A DNA stretch of 22,269 bases, taken from contig JAEWEO010000147.1 of NCBI GenBank assembly GCA_023389295.1, forward strand, positions 1-22,269. Direction: 5' to 3'. The notes beneath the pieces are model-generated. The model did not search any database. It saw only the letters and a program-made list of their open reading frames with translations, and was not told the origin of the DNA. This document shows, piece after piece, positions 7,317 to 13,859 of this stretch. Within the stretch, counting starts at the first letter, position 1; every line of letters starts with the position of its first letter. This DNA comes from Bacillota bacterium. Lineage in GTDB: Bacteria; Bacillota; Clostridia; Lachnospirales; Lachnospiraceae. The position numbers were made by a program, and so were the translations under genes.

Positions 7317-8174
7317 CTATTGATATCTGTCAGTCAGCTTCTTTTGCGCTTTATATAATGCAAAAAGTACTATGCCAATGACCAGAAACATGATATATGC
7401 AGCGCTGGCTAGCTTCTGCATACTAAGTGACAGGAACTGGTTATTCATATAATGTTGAAGCATATAGATATCCGTAGACGGGTATCCTCCATAAAGCAAA
7501 TAAACCTCCTTGAATACTCGGAAAGAATTTACGATAGACATTAAAATTACGACAAAGGTGGTAGGGGACAGATATACCAATGTAATATGACGAAATTTAA
7601 GAAAGGCTCCGCCACCCTCCAACTCCATAATCTCGTAATAAGTTTTTGGTATCCAGTTAAGTCCTGACCAAAATAGTATTATATTATAACTAATGTTCTT
7701 CCATAGAAAGATCAGAACCAAAATCCCCATCTTCCATTCATGATCTGTAATCCACTGATAGGAAACACCTAGCTTAATTAGAAGCAAATTCAAAATACCA
7801 TTGGAATCAAATAGTATTTTCCAGAAGTAAACAATCGTTCCGGATGGAATTACAAGTGGTAATAATATTGCCAGCGTTACTGCTATCCTTCCTCTATTCA
7901 TATTTTTAAGGCAAATGGAAAGGAATAAGGCAATCGCCGTTCCTAATGGCACTGATAATCCAATAAAAATCAAAGTATTCAAAGTAGCCCTAAGAAACAG
8001 ATCATTCTTCAGGGTTGAAATAAAGTTATTCAGTCCTACAAAGTTCCTGCTGCCTAGGTTGTCAACCATAGCGTAATAAAAAGAATATAGAAATGGTATA
8101 AAGTAGAATAACATGACTCCCACCAAACTTGGCAAAAGGAATAACCAGTATATGTAAGATGTTTTACGTTTCAA
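7317..8174 (-). CDS. CUT1 sugar ABC transporter permease (MalF/UgpA type)
   Basis: A 285-residue permease starting KRKTSYIYWLFLLPSLVG, the usual N-terminus of this family, with about six membrane segments. The EAA loop (around residues 180-205) is changed: YEIMELEGGG replaces the usual YEAAxIDGA, while FRHITL is retained. I choose TTG 8174 because GGAGGT stands six bases before it and gives the family-typical N-terminus. ATG 8210 and TTG 8240 are in-frame alternatives with weak ribosome sites. The gene follows the binding-protein fragment and precedes its partner permease by ten bases. The departure from the EAA consensus could mean relaxed constraint, or just family variation. Confidence 0.88.
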   Translation of the reverse strand: MKRKTSYIYWLFLLPSLVGVMLFYFIPFLYSFYYAMVDNLGSRNFVGLNNFISTLKNDLFLRATLNTLIFIGLSVPLGTAIALFLSICLKNMNRGRIAVTLAILLPLVIPSGTIVYFWKILFDSNGILNLLLIKLGVSYQWITDHEWKMGILVLIFLWKNISYNIILFWSGLNWIPKTYYEIMELEGGGAFLKFRHITLVYLSPTTFVVILMSIVNSFRVFKEVYLLYGGYPSTDIYMLQHYMNNQFLSLSMQKLASAAYIMFLVIGIVLFALYKAQKKLTDRYQ

Positions 8175-8244
8175 TTGTCTACCTCCATCCGAATCGTATA
8201 TTAATCTCATAGTGGCACTCGCTCTCTTTGTAAACTTCAATTAG

Positions 8245-8757
8245 TTACTCTTTTAGATAAATTTCACTACGATTCTGAACTTGTGCTGCACAGTCTTCGG
8301 CTGTTATTTTACCATCATAGAATTCTTTACATATATTCTGTATCTCTGATAATAAATTCAAATTAATTGATACCATATCCGTGCTGTTTCTTTCTTTATT
8401 CCATGTATCAATTTTAGCAATATCCTCTTCATATCCAGATCCAAAAGCTTTTTCAAGCAATTTTAAGGTATTCTTCCTGTTTATTGGATATCCGGCAATT
8501 AAATAGTCATCACCCAATTCTTCCATCGTTCTTTCCTTAATGCAATAGCTGATAAATAACCATGCCAGCTCTTTATTCTTTGATGCCGAGTCAGCAATAA
8601 TATAATAAGTCTGTTTCTCAACGGTACCTCCTCCATATCTAAATCCTATAGGCGCATTGATTCTAGTCAAAATCGTGCCTGTATTGATTTGTTTAGCAAA
8701 TTCAAAATCAATTACAAATAATGTTAATAGTATACTATTAACATTATTTGTTGTCAT
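8245..8757 (-). pseudogene. Truncated solute-binding protein gene (C-terminal part only)
   Basis: The reading frame encodes the C-terminal part of a family 1 solute-binding protein. From about residue 20 it resembles the second lobe (INAPIGFRYGGG, then a stretch ending LAWLFISYCI, and a helical end). A full protein would be about 430 residues with a lipoprotein signal; here there is no signal peptide and more than half is missing. The likeness stops at about 8700, where the DNA becomes a 38-bp perfect palindrome that encodes the first residues. An ATG at 8757 with AAAAGG upstream could still start translation; another ATG lies at 8784. Its position before two CUT1 permeases matches the normal gene order, so this is a broken transporter operon rather than a separate small gene. 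Confidence 0.8.
8714..8751. repeat. Perfect 38-bp palindrome at the breakpoint of the binding-protein gene
   Basis: Arm ACAAATAATGTTAATAGTA (8714-8732) is followed directly by its exact reverse complement (8733-8751), with no spacer and no mismatch. It lies where homology to the binding protein begins and is translated in frame. It has no T tract on either side, so it is not an ordinary terminator. Confidence 0.9.
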
Positions 8758-8813
8758 TTTTACCTTTTTTAGGCTGATTATCATTTAAGTCGTTGCCATC
8801 AACTAGCGTTTCA

Positions 8814-9038
8814 TCAGTACTTTGCTAAAAACAGAAGGTTATGAACTTGGTAGGTGACACAACCGTTTTCTTCATCTTCATCATTATAGCCTGTAAATAC
8901 AACCTCTCGTATATCTTCCTCATTAAATAAATACATGAATTGTTCATTAATATTGCCTTCCGGATATAGGCAGGCTATGTAATCATATTCCAAGTTTGTG
9001 GTAATCTCTCTTTGCTTTCGTCCATATTGAGAAATGGA
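8814..9038 (-). pseudogene. N-terminally truncated DUF4176-type gene fragment
   Basis: An open frame of 74 codons with no start codon, bounded upstream by an in-frame TGA (9039-9041). It encodes YGRKQREITTNLEYDYIACL, then YPEGN and MYLFNEEDI followed by VVFTGYNDEDEE. The G-R-x-Q, DYxxCLYPEG and LFNxEDIxxVxFxGYxDE pattern is that of DUF4176 proteins, which are common beside type VII (ESX-like) secretion genes in Firmicutes. About 30 N-terminal residues (the LPIGSVVLLK-like part) are missing. It is a remnant. No type VII secretion gene was recognised elsewhere in the window. Confidence 0.65.
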
Positions 9039-9144
9039 TCATGATTTGCATGTGGAAGGAGCAGATATAAGTCGTTTTAATAATTATGGGATTAAGTTTA
9101 TCGACGAAATCAGCATGGCTTTAAGAAGCGAAGAAGAGGAGTAG
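9034..9144 (+). pseudogene. Short gene-end fragment of unknown family, opposite orientation
   Basis: 36 codons starting MDHDLHVEGADISRFNNYGI and ending in an acidic tail SEEEE, then TAG. There is no ribosome binding site and an in-frame stop lies just before, so this looks like the C-terminal end of a lost plus-strand gene. A terminator follows 28 bases later, as expected for a real gene end. It overlaps the DUF4176 fragment by five bases, which marks a rearrangement junction. I do not recognise the family. Confidence 0.4.
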
Positions 9145-9171
9145 CACGCCAATTCACTTGTCATGAATAAG

Positions 9172-9216
9172 AAAAGAACCTATCCTACCGCTATTAAGTA
9201 GTATAGGTTCTTTTTG
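9172..9216. terminator. Bidirectional intrinsic terminator
   Basis: AAGAACCTAT (9174-9183) pairs with ATAGGTTCTT (9203-9212), with an inner CTAC/GTAG pair, giving a strong hairpin with T tracts on both sides (TTTTTG on plus, TTTTCTTATT on minus). It ends the kinase/ECF operon on the minus strand, and formerly the plus-strand gene whose remnant ends at 9144. Confidence 0.85.
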
Positions 9217-9276
9217 TATGTTAATAAGCTATAAGAAACGAAGCTTACAAGCCTTCGGACGTTATTCTAAAACAGC

Positions 9277-9810
9277 TTACACAATCACCTCTGTGAGCTT
9301 TGCCTTCTTAAGCGCATATAGGATTGCAGGTATTACAATGAGATGAATAATGATTCCCGGCAAAGCGGTTACAAAAGCAGCGGATAGGAAAGCTGAAAAG
9401 CCATAGGGTTTTCCTGCAAGACCAAATAAAATGGTATTAGCGATACCCATAACAATTCTTCCACCAATCATTGCTCCGATTAACGATATCCAAAGGTTAT
9501 TCTTTGTTACTTTATAAAGAAACGCTGATAGCATACCATATGTAGCAAGCTCAAACATCATGGACAAACCAATGGGGTAAATAGGTGGCATTCCGGTGAG
9601 TACAAAGTTTAGGAGTGGTAAGATAAAACCTACAAAGGCTGCATAAGGTACTCCGCATAAAAATCCGCTAAGTAATACAGGAATATGCATGGGGCTAAGA
9701 ATTGCCCCTATGTTCGCTACTGGTATTAACCTGTTAATTTGAGGAAGTAATATTCCTATTGCGATACAAATAGCAGCATAGATAAGTCTCGTGGTATTTA
9801 TTTTCTTCAT
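9277..9810 (-). CDS. ECF transporter S component (substrate-binding membrane subunit), substrate unknown
   Basis: A 177-residue, very hydrophobic protein with about five or six membrane segments and little soluble sequence. It begins MKKINTTRLIYAAICIAIGI, followed by IGAILSPMHIPVLLSGFLCG. That IGxxLSPMHIPVLLxGF-type stretch and the length fit the ECF-type vitamin/cofactor transporter S-component family. The shared ECF ATPases and T subunit must be encoded elsewhere. ATG 9810 has AAGGAGG as ribosome site, which lies within the last codons of the kinase gene; the gap is three bases, so the two genes are translationally coupled. The kinase partner suggests the imported compound is trapped by phosphorylation, as for a vitamin precursor or nucleoside; this is inferred. 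Confidence 0.75.
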   Translation of the reverse strand: MKKINTTRLIYAAICIAIGILLPQINRLIPVANIGAILSPMHIPVLLSGFLCGVPYAAFVGFILPLLNFVLTGMPPIYPIGLSMMFELATYGMLSAFLYKVTKNNLWISLIGAMIGGRIVMGIANTILFGLAGKPYGFSAFLSAAFVTALPGIIIHLIVIPAILYALKKAKLTEVIV

Positions 9811-9813
9811 TTT

Positions 9814-10401
9814 TTAATCCTCCTTAGGATAAGTAAAATTAGTAGTATCTATTACAAGGTCACATTGCTCCTTGATTTTTAGTTTTTGAAAATAAAGCGT
9901 TTCTAAAGGAATCCATAATTGAATGAATTGTTGTAATTTTTCCACACCATTTCTTCGCTCAATACGCCTTAATTGCTCGTTTTTCTCCACCGTTAAGAAT
10001 ATCTTTAATGTGGAAGCATGCTGCAAGGTTGGATGAAGTGCGTAAGTCCCTTCTATAATGGTCAGCTTCTTTGGCAAGACGGTTATAGGTTCTAAAAAAG
10101 ATGTTGTTACACAGCTATAAGGCCGATAGGTTATTGCCTCATACCTTAATAAGGAATTTAGTACCTCCTCCTTAAATCGTTCATAATGAACATTACCGCC
10201 CGGTTCAGCTAATCGTTCTTTTGTTTTCATGTTCATAGGTAAAAAATAGTCATCCATGTGAAAAACATTACAATCAAATCGTTCTTCTAACAAAGCTGCC
10301 AAGGTACTTTTCCCACTCCCGCAAAGACCGTCTATAGCAACGATGCAACTCTCTTTTTCGCTTAACTGCTTTTTAATTGCTTCAATTACAAAACCATCCA
10401 T
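9814..10401 (-). CDS. Uridine-kinase-family P-loop kinase
   Basis: A 195-residue cytoplasmic kinase with Walker A G25-L-C-G-S-G-K-S32, the uridine/phosphoribulokinase family motif DDYFLP (D50, D51), GGNVHYERF near residue 70 and a Walker-B-like IEGTYAL around 116-122. Sequence upstream of residue 1 is also open to 10515, but ATG 10401 is the only one with a ribosome site (GGAGAGG, nine bases). The length fits small members of the family, which include uridine kinases and other nucleoside or vitamin kinases; the exact substrate is not fixed. It is the first gene of an operon with the ECF S component, suggesting uptake followed by phosphorylation of the same compound. Confidence 0.82.
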   Translation of the reverse strand: MDGFVIEAIKKQLSEKESCIVAIDGLCGSGKSTLAALLEERFDCNVFHMDDYFLPMNMKTKERLAEPGGNVHYERFKEEVLNSLLRYEAITYRPYSCVTTSFLEPITVLPKKLTIIEGTYALHPTLQHASTLKIFLTVEKNEQLRRIERRNGVEKLQQFIQLWIPLETLYFQKLKIKEQCDLVIDTTNFTYPKED

Positions 10402-10527
10402 TCCGTTCAACCTCTCCATTATCATTTGGTTATTTTGAGTTGTATTGTATCGTTCTCTCTTATGACCACCTATTCCTATGGGTTTTATATGGTTATAATA
10501 CCACAATAGGAGCAAATATGATATATA

Positions 10528-10556
10528 ATTTTACACAAACGTTTGTCCTACAAGCG
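10528..10556 (-). promoter_or_regulatory. Promoter with LacI-type operator for the kinase/ECF operon
   Basis: A perfect 12-bp palindrome ACAAACGTTTGT (10535-10546) with central CG lies just upstream of a TAAAAT -10 box (minus strand, 10528-10533). The -35 is poor (CGCTTG at 10551-10556). The block GG-R-CAAACGTTTGTGTAAAAT is repeated almost exactly at 12065-12085. The leader would be about 120 bases and contains a CCTAT/ATAGG hairpin but no riboswitch I recognise. Confidence 0.65.
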
Positions 10557-10581
10557 AATGCATTACAATATATCATGAATT

Positions 10582-10628
10582 AAATAGGTCCTTTTAAAAG
10601 TTATAATGACTTTTAGAAGAACCTATTT
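10582..10628 (-). terminator. Long hairpin, probable terminator of the tandem paralogue pair
   Basis: A 20-base arm (10582-10601) pairs with 10609-10628 with only two G-U-type differences and a seven-base loop. It lies 18 bases after the stop at 10646. The tail on the minus strand is only moderately T-rich (TATTTAATT), so termination strength is uncertain. Confidence 0.6.
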
Positions 10629-10645
10629 CAATGTTCTACATTACC

Positions 10646-11194
10646 TCAGTCTATTTCTTCTTCCCACCAGCCAAATGCAATTCTTACGTGTATCGGTTTT
10701 TTATTACCGGGTAAGAAAAACAGTACAAAAGAACCACCGGGAGGTATCATATACATACCCTGAAAATCATGTTTTGTTAATGTTATCATTGGCTCGACTC
10801 TTCTAGTGAATGCATACGTTCCATCACTTGGTGTTGTGGTTACATAATTAGCACTTTGAATTTTTACCATTGGTTGCGTAGGCGGTGCAATCGACTGATT
10901 ACCAGCCGCATAATCATGGGAGGTTATGGCAGCACCCGGAAGACTACTACTTAGCCATCCTTCCGCCGTGATCGGTTGATCAGAATAATTAGATATGGTA
11001 TAGGCATTAAGAAACATATTAACGTTTGAGTTATCCGGATTAATCAAACCTCCCCACGCCATAGAGTTATCTTCAAAATAAATGGTTTTTGTCTGTCCTA
11101 AAAAGTACCTTCCCAAGTAGGATTGATAAACGGAATTACTGAGTACTATGACATTTTGTGGCTGTTTCTCATCAGGAAAGTATAAATAGCTCAT
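10646..11194 (-). CDS. DUF6143-like protein, second of a tandem pair
   Basis: A 182-residue protein without signal peptide or membrane segment. It shows LGRYFLGQTKTIYF near residue 27, WGGLINPDNSNVNMFLNAYT and then NYSDQPITAE. Further on are RRVEP, an IPPGGSFVLFFLPG stretch and the end FGWWEEEID. I recall this layout (LGRYxxGQT, NPxNSxVNxFxNxxT, PPGGSF, GWWEE) from DUF6143 proteins of clostridia and bacilli, whose function is unknown; the family name is from memory. The predicted fold is mostly beta. It lies 13 bases after its paralogue, with an excellent AAAGGAGG ribosome site. A surface, spore-coat or structural role is conceivable but has no direct support. Confidence 0.75.
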   Translation of the reverse strand: MSYLYFPDEKQPQNVIVLSNSVYQSYLGRYFLGQTKTIYFEDNSMAWGGLINPDNSNVNMFLNAYTISNYSDQPITAEGWLSSSLPGAAITSHDYAAGNQSIAPPTQPMVKIQSANYVTTTPSDGTYAFTRRVEPMITLTKHDFQGMYMIPPGGSFVLFFLPGNKKPIHVRIAFGWWEEEID

Positions 11195-11207
11195 GCGAAT
11201 TCCTCCT

Positions 11208-11744
11208 TTATATTCTCTCTTCCCACCAGGTTAAAACTATCGTTGCCGTATTTATTTCTCTTTCAAGTGTGCTTAGAAGAATAGAAAACGTTCTACCCGG
11301 TCCAATGATGATGGAGCCTTGATGAGAATCACTTACCAATGTCTCATTTGGCGGAACAATACGATTAAATATATTGATACCACCCGTAATAGTATCGCCA
11401 GGACAATCCGTCTGAACCATATATGCTTTTGGCTTTGGTGCCGGAATGATAGATTGATTTGATGGTGTAATGGAAGACAACTCAGTATTCCCATAGAATA
11501 TCTCTGCATTTAGCAGTATTTCTGCATTAAAACTATGCTCTCCAAAGTTTGTTATGGTAAATATATCGAAATATACATTGATACCGGAGTGATAAGGATT
11601 TATAATTCCTGCCCATGATTTTAGTTGATTACTAAGATATAGCTTCCTTGTTTGACCAATATAATATCTTCCTAGTCTTGAATTCCACCCTGAACTCGTC
11701 AGATCAACTACCTTTTCCGGCCACTTTTCTAACCTTTCCTTCAT
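11208..11744 (-). CDS. DUF6143-like protein, first of a tandem pair
   Basis: A 178-residue paralogue of the next gene: RLGRYYIGQTRKLYL, WAGIINPYHSGINVYFD, FTITNFGEHSFNAEI, RIVPPNETL, an IIGPGRTFSILLS stretch and a C-terminal TWWEERI line up with it segment by segment. ATG 11744 has GGGAAGG nine bases upstream; an in-frame ATG at 11792 has none. The 16 codons between them encode HSYLGRYDF, itself like the LGRY motif, suggesting the remains of a third copy. The gene is probably transcribed from the operator-bearing promoter at 12065-12093 with a leader of about 310 bases. No signal peptide was seen. The function is unknown. Confidence 0.72.
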   Translation of the reverse strand: MKERLEKWPEKVVDLTSSGWNSRLGRYYIGQTRKLYLSNQLKSWAGIINPYHSGINVYFDIFTITNFGEHSFNAEILLNAEIFYGNTELSSITPSNQSIIPAPKPKAYMVQTDCPGDTITGGINIFNRIVPPNETLVSDSHQGSIIIGPGRTFSILLSTLEREINTATIVLTWWEERI

Positions 11745-12064
11745 AAAATCATACCTTCCCAAATAACTATGTTTTGCTTTGATACAAAACATTAAGATTT
11801 ATAATTATTATATGGTAGGGTACTATTTTGAGCCACTAAGTCTTCCCCGTAAACAATCTACTTTTTTATCTTACGAATTACGATAAATATTCTGTCAAAC
11901 TGCTAGACTGACTTAATTGTATTCCCTAATCTATATTCTACATAAATTAAAGTTTGGTTTCTTTAAGACAACTCGGTTATAACTAAGAGTTTCATATTGT
12001 CACAAGACATGTCTTCTTTTGTATCTTCCCAACTATATCATAATCTAAGCAACTTATATATGGT
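11745..12064 (-). other. Long 5' leader before the paralogue pair
   Basis: About 320 bases without a gene, apart from the LGRY-encoding remnant just upstream of the start at 11744. It has small dyads such as AAGACATGTCTT (about 12004-12015) and AACTC/GAGTT arms near 11970-11992. No known riboswitch was recognised. Confidence 0.4.
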
Positions 12065-12093
12065 ATTTTACACAAACGTTTGCCCATAGGCAA
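12065..12093 (-). promoter_or_regulatory. Promoter with LacI-type operator for the paralogue pair
   Basis: On the minus strand TTGCCT (12088-12093) and TAAAAT (12065-12070) are 17 bases apart, and the spacer contains CAAACGTTTG (12073-12082), a perfect dyad with central CG. The same block occurs at 10528-10549. A LacI protein bound here would prevent RNA polymerase binding. The regulator at 12792-13829 is a candidate. Confidence 0.7.
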
Positions 12094-12145
12094 AAAATTT
12101 AAGCACCTCACAAAAAAGTTGTTACCCTTTATAAGTGAGGTGCTT
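12093..12145 (-). terminator. Intrinsic terminator after rpiB
   Basis: AAGCACCTCAC (12101-12111) pairs perfectly with GTGAGGTGCTT (12135-12145). On the minus strand the stem is followed by AAATTTTTTG. It ends the epimerase-LacI-rpiB transcript. The other side has TTCTTTTCT, so it may act both ways. Confidence 0.85.
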
Positions 12146-12180
12146 CTTTTCTATACCATATATCCTATTGAAAAATAATC

Positions 12181-12618
12181 TTATTTTTGTATTCCATTGA
12201 TCTTATTAACTCTTACCAGGTGCTTATCTCCTAAGAATTTGGCACCAAGATAAGCCTTCACTATCTCGTAAGCCAACTCTATTCCTAGAGTTCTCGCACC
12301 AAGTGCAATGATATTAGCATCATTATGCTCCTTTGACATTCTAGCCGAGAAGGTATCTGCACACAGAGCAGCTCGAATACCCTTTACTTTGTTAGCCGCT
12401 ATGCTCATACCGATACCGGTTCCACAGATTAGGATACCGCAATCACATGCCTTCTCTACTACGGCATTTGCAACCTCTACTGCTACATCGGGATAATCAA
12501 CTTCCTGCAAAGTTGCTATTCCCTTATCAACCACCTCATAGCCTTCTTCTGTAAGACGTTTCTTAATAATCTCTTTATATTCAAAACCGCCATGATCACT
12601 ACCAATTGCAATCTTCAT
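12181..12618 (-). CDS. rpiB: Ribose-5-phosphate isomerase B (RpiB/LacAB family)
   Basis: A 145-residue cytosolic sugar-phosphate isomerase interconverting ribose 5-phosphate and ribulose 5-phosphate. Family signatures are complete: GSDHGG with D8-H9 at the phosphate site, DYPDVA, the catalytic C65 in ICGTGIGMSIAANK and H98-N99 in KEHNDAN. Length is normal. The start has GGAGG ten bases upstream, slightly long. It is preceded by a 173-base A-rich leader after the LacI gene and followed by a strong terminator. Together with the epimerase and transketolase genes it would move ribose from nucleosides into central metabolism. Allose- or galactose-6-phosphate isomerases share the fold, but the context favours ribose 5-phosphate. 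Confidence 0.9.
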   Translation of the reverse strand: MKIAIGSDHGGFEYKEIIKKRLTEEGYEVVDKGIATLQEVDYPDVAVEVANAVVEKACDCGILICGTGIGMSIAANKVKGIRAALCADTFSARMSKEHNDANIIALGARTLGIELAYEIVKAYLGAKFLGDKHLVRVNKINGIQK

Positions 12619-12791
12619 ATGCAGTCATCCTCCATTTCTAATACATACTAATATATATATTATTTCATATTACCCTATTATTTTATTGCTCTATAATTCT
12701 ATGTTTATTATTTCTATTGCCTTATTTCTTTACTTTTTCTTACTCATTAATTTTTATTCTTTACTTTTTATTCTTTATTTTTTCTTACTCT
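12619..12791 (-). repeat. A-rich (minus strand) spacer with short imperfect repeats
   Basis: No gene lies in this 173-base gap. On the plus strand TTCTTTAYTTTTT recurs at 12726, 12757 and 12771. The longer forms at 12726-12745 and 12771-12790 differ at one of 20 bases. In the mRNA this is an almost pure A/G run rich in AGTAA. It is possibly an unstructured leader or processing site; no promoter was found. Confidence 0.55.
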
Positions 12792-13829
12792 TTACTCTAT
12801 GACTCTTTTCCTTGGGTTGGTAATCGTTGCCCCTACTGCAATAGAGCAAGGATAATATATGTTCTTTAACAGCTCCGGCTCCATATGATCACCACTCTCA
12901 ATCATCTTAATTAACCGCTCGGTTCCTATATAGCCATATTCATAACGATGCGTATCTACGGTCGTAATCTCAGGGGTATAGTATCTTAAATATTCAATTC
13001 CATCCACTCCGAATATGGATAGATCCCCGGGCAAGGAATACCCCATCGCTTTCGCCTCTGTAGCACTACCAATTGCAAGGGTGTCGTTGATGCACATGAG
13101 TGCTGTAATCTCCGGATGTGCCGTTAACAGCTCTCTTGTAGCCTTTCTTCCATGATCAAATTCATACCCGGTATTCACGATATATTCCGGATGATACAGA
13201 TCAAATTGCTCTAGTGTACTTTTAAAGCATTCTTCTCTATCATTGGTAACCCAATAACCCTTTGGACCGGAAATGCATCCAATCTGTTTGTGTCCAAAAG
13301 CTACCATTTTACATAGCAGGTTTTCAATTTCAGGTTTTTCATCAGCAATAATAATTGGCATTCGATCAGAAACCATAAAGCGATTACAGGTTATCATCTT
13401 TAGCCCTTCGTCACACATTAGGTGGAGCTTATCCATGGTTTCCTTGGACACCGGATAGGCACCTGTGATAAAGAGTCCATCCACCCTTTGGCTTAAGGAC
13501 TTCTTAATCTCATCAGCAACAACCTCTTCTCTTCCTGATAAATCAAAGATCAAAACATTGTAATCATGTTCTCTTGCCGATTTCTCTACTCCCTTAATTA
13601 ATTCAGGGAAGAATGGATTGGCAATATCTCCGATTAATAACGATATGGTTTTTGTTCTGTTCGTCTTCAAGGTCTGTGCTGCAATACTTGGAGTATAATT
13701 TAGTTCCTTCGCAACCTTAAGTACCTTGTCCTTTGTTTTCTTTGTAATGCAATCCTTATCATTTAAGGCCATTGATACCGTTGCAATCGATACATTAGCG
13801 GCCTTTGCTATGTCCTTAATTGTAGCCAT
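12792..13829 (-). CDS. LacI-family regulator of the nucleoside/pentose operon
   Basis: A 345-residue LacI/GalR protein: helix-turn-helix IKDIAKAANVSIATVSMALN (4-23), hinge helix around P47-S-I-A-A-Q-T-L54 and an effector domain resembling ribose- or nucleoside-binding members (ISLLIGDIANPFFPELIKG). The recognition helix VSIATVS is of the class that reads AAACG-type half-sites (established for PurR, RbsR and CcpA relatives). This fits CAAACGTTTG at 10535 and 12072 and TTAAACGTATTAA in the promoter at 22207-22235. It lies between rpe and rpiB, with AGGAAGGA before ATG 13829, and is 30 bases after rpe. The effector is probably ribose, a pentose phosphate or a nucleoside; this is inferred. Confidence 0.9.
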   Translation of the reverse strand: MATIKDIAKAANVSIATVSMALNDKDCITKKTKDKVLKVAKELNYTPSIAAQTLKTNRTKTISLLIGDIANPFFPELIKGVEKSAREHDYNVLIFDLSGREEVVADEIKKSLSQRVDGLFITGAYPVSKETMDKLHLMCDEGLKMITCNRFMVSDRMPIIIADEKPEIENLLCKMVAFGHKQIGCISGPKGYWVTNDREECFKSTLEQFDLYHPEYIVNTGYEFDHGRKATRELLTAHPEITALMCINDTLAIGSATEAKAMGYSLPGDLSIFGVDGIEYLRYYTPEITTVDTHRYEYGYIGTERLIKMIESGDHMEPELLKNIYYPCSIAVGATITNPRKRVIE

Positions 13830-13859
13830 TGTTATTCCTTCCTATATCTTAATAATAGG

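Noticed and set aside
10402..10520. Riboswitch in the kinase leader
   Set aside because: Only a small hairpin is present; no known aptamer pattern was recognised.
11806..11814. SigK-like -10 (CATATAATA, minus strand) before the DUF6143-like pair
   Set aside because: No matching -35 AC at the right distance, and such AT-rich matches are common by chance.
12004..12015. AAGACATGTCTT palindrome as an operator
   Set aside because: It is isolated and short, not repeated near other genes, and not placed at a convincing promoter.
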